This document shows, piece by piece, positions 6,628 to 11,441 of a stretch of 11,441 bases of DNA (its first letter is position 1; each line of letters begins with the position of its first letter). Both the position numbers and the translations under genes were made by a program. Origin of the DNA: Pirellulaceae bacterium (GTDB lineage: Bacteria; Planctomycetota; Planctomycetia; Pirellulales; Pirellulaceae); NCBI GenBank assembly GCA_013002105.1, contig JABDKS010000417.1, forward strand, positions 1-11,441, read 5' to 3'. A model generated the notes under the pieces. That model did no database searches, had not been told where the DNA came from, and saw only the letters and a program-made list of their open reading frames with translations.

Positions 6628-6791
6628 GACATTTTGCCAGCCACTTCCGGCCGCGTTTTGGCGTCCAAAGCACGGTGGAAGCCACAATTGGGTGCGTGGT
6701 GAGCCGATTTTCAGCGATTTACGGTGGTATCTGCCATCCAATCCGTCGAGAATCCATTGCGAATTCTTTTTGTGACTCGTAGGCCTCTTCC

Positions 6792-9700
6792 GTGTATCGC
6801 TCCCCCCGTCACCGACCCGGTCGCCATCGATCCAGTTTCCGCCGTACCTGTCTGGAAACGCTCGAAGCACGCCGACTCCTGGCAGTCGATGCACTGCCGG
6901 TCTTCGAAGGCTATGCCAACGAGTTTACCGTTCGCCAAGATGAACCTGCACCGGTCGCACTTGGGATTCGTACTTCGCCGTTGGGCGGACCGTTTCGTGG
7001 TGATCAGATTCCCGTTAGCGTGATCGACTCGGGCAACGGCAGCGTGGACTTCGGTCGCGACTTTGCCCGCCAAGTGCTGTATCAACCCGAGCCAGGTTTT
7101 GTCGGCGTCGACATCATTACGCTCGGCTACACGTCGCCGGTCGAGTTCAACGCCGCCGAATCGGGGGAGTCGATTCCGCCGGCCGAGCAAGTTCGTATCG
7201 CCGTCAATGTGGTCCCCCCGCTGCTCGCCATTGATGATTGGTTCGCGGTTGCCCAAGATTCCACCGAGCAAATCGAATTGGATGTGCTGGCCAATGACAT
7301 CCAGAATGCGAACTACATCGGCGATCGTGCCCTGCTGAGCTTGCGGGATGTTCAAACAACGGGCGATGGAACGGTCACGTTAAACGCGACATCGGACCAT
7401 TTGGTCTACACACCGGCCGCCAACTTTGCCGGTGTCGAAACAATTTCCTATACGGCGGTGGACGAGGATGGCTACACCACAGACGCAACCGTCCAAGTCC
7501 GAGTTTATGATCAGCCGATTGACACACTCTGGCCCGAACAGTTGCAACAACAATTGGTCCAGGCCGCTGCACAACACCACCAGTACTCCTTTGGCCGCGG
7601 TGCCTCGCAAGATGATTGGTATCGTGTGTACACCGAAACCGGCGTGCTGGACGACACGACCACGCCCGTCGCAACGCCCACCACCGACAGCGATACATCA
7701 TCCACCAATAATCAGATCGCCGAAGTCGACGAATCGGATCGAATCAAGACGGACGGAGAATTCTTGTATGTCTTGTCGTCGCCCGATCAAGACAACTGGA
7801 TGGGCTGGGATATTTTTCCCGTCATCTCGTTACCCAGGGCCGCAGACGTCGCGACACTGCAAGAGGGACAGCCGCAAGCAGAACAACCGCAAGCAGAAAA
7901 CATGCTTTCGGTGATCGATATTCGCCGACCCGACACTCCCACAATCGTATCGCGACAAATTCTTTCCGACCGAGTCTTGTCACTCGACCTCGCCGGTGAC
8001 CGCCTGACAGTGATGTCGCAGCGCGACAACCAGACGGTAGTCACAGTCCTGGACGTTACCGACGCAACAGATATCCAGACCGTGTCCACCACCGTCGTCG
8101 ACGGTTCATTCCATCAGGCCCGTCGCGTCGACCAGTCATTGTACGTCTTTACGAATGAATCTCGATTCACGGCGCCCAACCTACTGACGCAAGTGATCAA
8201 CGATGGCGAGTTTTCGTTCTACGAAACGGGTCGAGACTACCTCGATCGCGTCGCCGACTCGCTGGTCGATTCCATTTTGCCATCGCAAGAAGTCTTTGAT
8301 TCCAACGGCGATCCGGTCGATACGAATCTGTTGGTCCTCGATCCGTTGGAAATCGGCGTCGCCGATGGACAGCGGATGAACATCATCACATTTGATACGT
8401 CCAGCGATGTCGGTGGTGCGGTGGATTGGGATGTCCACAATGGCGGGACGACCGTTCTGGTGACACCCGATTCCATTTACCTGACCCAAACCCACTACAA
8501 CTCGATCTGGCGATTCGATGACGACTTGGAAGTGTTTGATTCCATTCCCGTCGAGCCAACCATCACCACCGAGATCGATCGGTTCTCGATTGCACCCGAC
8601 GGCACAATCGACCCGTCCGCCAATGGCGTCGTGCCCGGAACGCTCAAGAACAGTTTTTCGCTTGACGAACACGATGGGCTGTTGCGGATCGCCACCGAGA
8701 ATTCGTGGCGTGTCGATCCAGACGACGTCTTCGGCAGCAACGTGTACGTTCTGCAGCAGACCGACGGCGTCTTACAAACGATTGGCGGTGTAACCGGCCT
8801 GGCACCGGGCGAGAGCATTTATGCGGTTCGCTTTGCAGGAGATCGCGGCTATGTCGTGACATTCCGACGCGTGGATCCCCTGTTCGTGCTCGATTTATCG
8901 CAGCCCACCAACCCGCAAGTGATGGGTGAATTGAAGATCTCTGGGTACTCGCAGTACTTGCATATCATCAGTGCCGATCATGTGCTGGGTGTTGGGCGCG
9001 ATGCCGATCCCGAAACGGGCATGTACGAAGGCCTGACGGTTTCGCTGTTCAACGTCAGCGATCCAGCCAATCCGACGCTCCAGGATCGCTATCTGTTCGA
9101 AGGCGGTCGCAGCACGTTCTCGCCGTTTGCCGAAGACAATCCGTGGGATGTGGTTGACCATCACGCGATCAGTTTCTTCCCCGCCCAGGGCGTCTTGGCC
9201 CTACCCTTTTACACGCGTGACCATTCCCAGGACGATCCTCGTATCCAAAACGCATTTGAGTCGGCCGAACGATCCGCCGTGCGTACCTTTCGAATCGATC
9301 CCGATGATGGAATCTCCGTGATCGATACGATTGCATTTGAATCCCGGGCCGACCGAACGCTCCGCGTCAGCGACCATCTGTATTCGCTTAGCGACGAAGA
9401 GTTAAAAGTGACTCACCTGCTGCAACCCGATGGCATCGTCGCGTCTTTGCAGTTCGAGCGGCAAGGCGCTGACGACTTTGCCGACACACCCGTTGGCCAG
9501 AGCATCACCTTGGATGTAACCAAAAATGACGGCATTGATCTCGATACGACCGTCGAAATTCTGGCGGCATCGGTCGTCCAGGGCGAAGGTGATGTTCAAA
9601 TCGTTGACAACCAACTGCGATTTACGCCCGTCAATCAACGGCTGACACCCCAACGCGTGCGTTATACCGCGCGCGACGCGGCAGGCACACTGATTGATGC

Positions 9701-10322
9701 CATCGCAACCATCGATCCCGATCTGATTTGGCAAAACCTGATTGATTCCTCCGACGTCAACGGTGATGGCCACATCACTCCGCGCGATATCGTCAACGTC
9801 ATCAACGCGTTGATCGATCACGGTGCCAACGATACCGAAACCATCGAAGGTCTGATCGGCGATGCCGCCAATCGGCTGCACATGTATGTCGATGCCAATG
9901 GCGACAACACCCTCTCGCCGGCGGATATTTTGCACGTCATCAGCCGACTGTCTGACCTCTACTACGGCAACGCAACCGATCCGGTATCTTTTGATCTCAA
10001 CGAACCCTTCGGCGTCCATTACCAGGAGATCGCGCAGTTGAATTCGGATGATTTGCAACTGGAGGTCACCGCCGTCCTGGAAGATTCTCGTTGCGCGGTC
10101 GATGTGGTCTGTGTCTGGGAGGGACAAGTGCGACTGGAATTAACAGTGACCCAAGACGACGTTGTGTCCACGCACGAATTAACATGGCGAGCAGGTCAAT
10201 CCACCAATGTGGTCGTCAATGACTTCATCATTGAATTTCTCGATGTCATCCCCCAAGCCGTCAGCGATCAGGTGATCGCACTGGACGACTACTTCTTTAC
10301 GTTGCGAGTCGGCGTCGAATAA
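6792..10322 (+). CDS. Secreted-type multidomain protein: Ig-like domains, PF09826 beta-propeller, dockerin, C-terminal Cys-pair domain
   Basis: The 1176-residue product is probably exported and attached to or released from the cell surface. Residues 1-31 are basic and end in LETLEARRLLA, the planctomycete extracellular N-terminal motif. Residues about 36-140 and 145-240 look like cadherin/VCBS-type beta domains (YTPAANFAGVETISYTAVD). Residues about 305-880 match the PF09826 beta-propeller: EVDESDRIKTDGEFLYVL (311-328) and YAVRFAGDRGYVVTFRRVDP (677-696) are its hallmarks. A third Ig-like domain follows (893-976). Two calcium loops, DVNGDGHITPRD (988-999) and DANGDNTLSPAD (1034-1045), form a type I dockerin-like module. 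The end (about 1065-1176) has EDSRCAVDVVCVWEG, with C1101 and C1107, resembling a domain found in bacterial lipoproteins. GTG 6792 is the first start after an in-frame TAG; the ribosome-binding site is weak. Ligand and biological role are unknown. Confidence 0.88.
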   Translation: MYRSPRHRPGRHRSSFRRTCLETLEARRLLAVDALPVFEGYANEFTVRQDEPAPVALGIRTSPLGGPFRGDQIPVSVIDSGNGSVDFGRDFARQVLYQPEPGFVGVDIITLGYTSPVEFNAAESGESIPPAEQVRIAVNVVPPLLAIDDWFAVAQDSTEQIELDVLANDIQNANYIGDRALLSLRDVQTTGDGTVTLNATSDHLVYTPAANFAGVETISYTAVDEDGYTTDATVQVRVYDQPIDTLWPEQLQQQLVQAAAQHHQYSFGRGASQDDWYRVYTETGVLDDTTTPVATPTTDSDTSSTNNQIAEVDESDRIKTDGEFLYVLSSPDQDNWMGWDIFPVISLPRAADVATLQEGQPQAEQPQAENMLSVIDIRRPDTPTIVSRQILSDRVLSLDLAGDRLTVMSQRDNQTVVTVLDVTDATDIQTVSTTVVDGSFHQARRVDQSLYVFTNESRFTAPNLLTQVINDGEFSFYETGRDYLDRVADSLVDSILPSQEVFDSNGDPVDTNLLVLDPLEIGVADGQRMNIITFDTSSDVGGAVDWDVHNGGTTVLVTPDSIYLTQTHYNSIWRFDDDLEVFDSIPVEPTITTEIDRFSIAPDGTIDPSANGVVPGTLKNSFSLDEHDGLLRIATENSWRVDPDDVFGSNVYVLQQTDGVLQTIGGVTGLAPGESIYAVRFAGDRGYVVTFRRVDPLFVLDLSQPTNPQVMGELKISGYSQYLHIISADHVLGVGRDADPETGMYEGLTVSLFNVSDPANPTLQDRYLFEGGRSTFSPFAEDNPWDVVDHHAISFFPAQGVLALPFYTRDHSQDDPRIQNAFESAERSAVRTFRIDPDDGISVIDTIAFESRADRTLRVSDHLYSLSDEELKVTHLLQPDGIVASLQFERQGADDFADTPVGQSITLDVTKNDGIDLDTTVEILAASVVQGEGDVQIVDNQLRFTPVNQRLTPQRVRYTARDAAGTLIDAIATIDPDLIWQNLIDSSDVNGDGHITPRDIVNVINALIDHGANDTETIEGLIGDAANRLHMYVDANGDNTLSPADILHVISRLSDLYYGNATDPVSFDLNEPFGVHYQEIAQLNSDDLQLEVTAVLEDSRCAVDVVCVWEGQVRLELTVTQDDVVSTHELTWRAGQSTNVVVNDFIIEFLDVIPQAVSDQVIALDDYFFTLRVGVE
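7869..7898 (+). repeat. 15-base tandem duplication inside the propeller gene
   Basis: Two adjacent 15-base units (7869-7883 and 7884-7898) differ at one base and encode a doubled Gln/Pro/Ala/Glu stretch (QPQAEQPQAE) near residues 360-369. The length is a multiple of three, so the frame is kept. It lies in a loop early in the propeller and looks like a recent slippage event. Confidence 0.7.
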
Positions 10323-10341
10323 GCATCCGCGACGCGCTCAT

Positions 10342-10356
10342 ACAGCCGGCTGTTTT
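10342..10356. terminator. 12-bp palindrome between convergent genes, possible weak terminator
   Basis: The perfect palindrome ACAGCCGGCTGT (10342-10353) followed by TTT lies 20 bases after the propeller stop and 26 bases past the stop of the opposing gene. As RNA it could form only a short 4-bp stem with a CCGG loop, so termination would be weak; it could equally be a protein-binding site. Confidence 0.25.
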
Positions 10357-10378
10357 CGCCAAACATTAGGGCCAACAG

Positions 10379-11263
10379 TCAGACCGCTACTTCCGCCCTG
10401 GTTTGCCAGTTCACCAGCGCCTTCTCGATAGCTTCGTGAACCTCCGTCAGCGGAATTCCAGCGTTGATGATCTTGCTGCTGTCCAGCACGCAACTCGATC
10501 GTGGTGTCTTTGCTGTCGTCCGCATGAATTCAGCCTCGTCGGCAAAGAAGTCAAATTGTTTATCTGATCGAAGATGCTTTTGAATCAAATCGCACACTTC
10601 CCGCGTGGTGACGACTCCCGGGTTGGTCACGTTGTAAATCCCAAACGGAATGCGCTCCCGCCAGGATCGCAGACAGGCTTTAACAGATTCATCCAATTGT
10701 GAAATCGAATTTGTGGCCTCTAACAACCGCTCGTACCGCATTAATTTAGATAGATAATTTCGCTTCGAATCGATGTGATTAAATGGAAGACGCAATCGCC
10801 AGAGAAAAGTTCTTTCAGCTCCTTCCAAACATTCTTCGCCCAGCGCTTTGCTGCCGGAATAAAAACTTGACGGCGGACATCGGAATGAAAAATTAGGCCG
10901 ATCCGTTTCAGTGAACCCACTGCCATCGGAATGGCTTCCCTTGTAGATGCACCCCGTGGATATGTGCCCCCAAGGTAGATCACATTCCTCGCAAGCATCG
11001 CGGATCGCCGCCGGCATCACAGCGTTGCCAGACAAACATTTGCCTTTGTGCTTTTCGCATTCGTCGACTGTCGGATCACCCGTATAACCGGCTGCATTGA
11101 TCAAGAACGTCGCATTACTGTCACGAATCAAGCTGATCAGCCGACCTCGATTGGTACAGTCACATTCTTTTCGCGAAATACTCTGATACTCGGCAACCGT
11201 GCTATCCAAATGGCGGCGAAATGCTGAACCAATAAATCCGCGACCGCCAAGTAATAGAATCAT
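10379..11263 (-). CDS. NAD(P)-dependent sugar-nucleotide 4-reductase, RmlD / plant NRS-ER-like
   Basis: The 294-residue product is an extended short-chain dehydrogenase acting on nucleotide sugars. It has the GxxGxxG nucleotide-binding loop at the N-terminus (GGRGFIG, 6-12), NAAGYTG (56-62), STGCIYKG (102-109) and the catalytic YxxxK (Y135, K139). The words NAAG.TG.P.VD.CE, TGCI, NVTNPGVVTTREV (211-223) and PRS...D.SK resemble, from memory, the reductase part of plant UDP-rhamnose synthesis enzymes (NRS/ER) and giant-virus homologues more than classical bacterial RmlD. It therefore probably makes a deoxysugar such as rhamnose from a 4-keto intermediate for surface polysaccharide. ATG 11263 places the Rossmann strand at the N-terminus, as usual; a TTG at 11377 would add 38 basic residues that look non-coding. 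Two hand-counted 60-base blocks gave 47 and 50% G+C, against 55-57% in blocks of neighbouring genes. Confidence 0.85.
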   Translation of the reverse strand: MILLLGGRGFIGSAFRRHLDSTVAEYQSISRKECDCTNRGRLISLIRDSNATFLINAAGYTGDPTVDECEKHKGKCLSGNAVMPAAIRDACEECDLPWGHISTGCIYKGSHSDGSGFTETDRPNFSFRCPPSSFYSGSKALGEECLEGAERTFLWRLRLPFNHIDSKRNYLSKLMRYERLLEATNSISQLDESVKACLRSWRERIPFGIYNVTNPGVVTTREVCDLIQKHLRSDKQFDFFADEAEFMRTTAKTPRSSCVLDSSKIINAGIPLTEVHEAIEKALVNWQTRAEVAV

Positions 11264-11441
11264 TGGTTGATGTCTCTTTCGCACGGGGCATCTCAATGAA
11301 TGCGTCCGGATCTTGAAGGGATGCAAATCCAAATTGGTAGGGCGTAGCGTTTTGCGGTAGTGACCTTTGTCGGTCAATTCCCGTGATGTCCAACTCCTTC
11401 TCGACGAGGCGACGCAGCCTGACCTCTAAGTTTCCCACACA
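11264..11441. other. Right-edge region without a confident gene
   Basis: The 178 bases upstream of the reductase contain three minus-strand frames open for part of the way. One frame (11438-11202) stays open into the reductase gene by about 60 bases but shows no recognisable motif. It could be the end of a gene entering from the right, or the leader of the reductase gene. Nothing here can be assigned. Confidence 0.3.

Larger units (their letters stand above)
6368..6791. other. 424-base divergent gap carrying a repeat cluster
   Basis: This gap separates the divergent radical SAM and propeller genes and must hold both promoters, although I see no convincing boxes. Its left half is taken up by two diverged direct repeats flanking a tandem array. 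The middle holds a 7-bp stem-loop at 6605-6627. From about 6630 to 6791 I see nothing beyond ordinary sequence. Open frames crossing the gap on both strands repeat the same peptide words because of the DNA repeats and do not look like genes. Confidence 0.6.

Noticed and set aside
6392..6775. 127-residue plus-strand frame with a doubled MDRN peptide word
   Set aside because: The doubled word is the translated core of direct repeats A and B; the rest is unlike a protein and ends just before the propeller gene.
6361..6894. 177-residue minus-strand open frame across the divergent gap
   Set aside because: It overlaps the start of the propeller gene, and its peptide repeats come from the DNA repeats; no ribosome-binding site or motif supports it.
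9402..10127. 241-residue minus-strand open frame opposite the 3' part of the propeller gene
   Set aside because: It is antisense to a well-supported dockerin region, is made of Ile/Val/Asp-rich reverse-complement codons and has no motif; it is a shadow frame.

Overview
The window looks like a piece of a planctomycete chromosome, most likely from the Pirellulaceae (Rhodopirellula-like). The best evidence is the large gene at 6792-10322. It starts with the basic, LExLExRxLLA-type N-terminal motif of planctomycete extracellular proteins and ends with a dockerin-like pair of calcium loops, a common combination in that group. The zinc-phospholipase/DUF4332 protein and the unclassified radical SAM protein also fit. 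All identifications come from reading the translations by eye; no database search was run.

Layout. From 6361 down to 1, all genes lie on the minus strand. In transcription order they are: a radical SAM protein with extra C-terminal cysteines (6361-5081); an MscS-type mechanosensitive channel (4928-3921); an acidic protein of unknown function (3613-2858); a possible 54-codon leader ORF (2838-2674) whose stop overlaps the next start as ATGA; a zinc-dependent phospholipase C-like protein fused to a DUF4332 helix-hairpin-helix-like region (2677-1088); and a glutamate dehydrogenase cut by the left edge (936-1). The plus strand carries one 1176-residue multidomain secreted-type beta-propeller protein (6792-10322). 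It converges on a minus-strand sugar-nucleotide reductase (11263-10379) that resembles the reductase half of plant and giant-virus UDP-rhamnose synthesis enzymes.

The 424-base divergent gap between the radical SAM and propeller genes (6368-6791) is the most structured non-coding stretch. It holds two diverged direct copies of a roughly 50-base repeat flanking four tandem 12-13-base units, then a separate 7-bp stem-loop. Two smaller gaps carry possible regulatory elements: a 14-bp palindrome overlapping a candidate mscS promoter, and a 12-base sequence occurring twice upstream of the acidic protein.

How the genes may work together. The only tight grouping is the acidic protein, leader ORF and phospholipase/DUF4332 gene, which may be co-transcribed and translationally coupled. 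The other genes are ordinary neighbours with separate jobs: nitrogen metabolism, osmotic protection, an unknown radical reaction, a cell-surface protein and deoxysugar synthesis. I see no defence system, CRISPR array, phage, transposase, tRNA or rRNA. The most unusual items are the domain combinations in the propeller and phospholipase proteins and the repeat-bearing gap.
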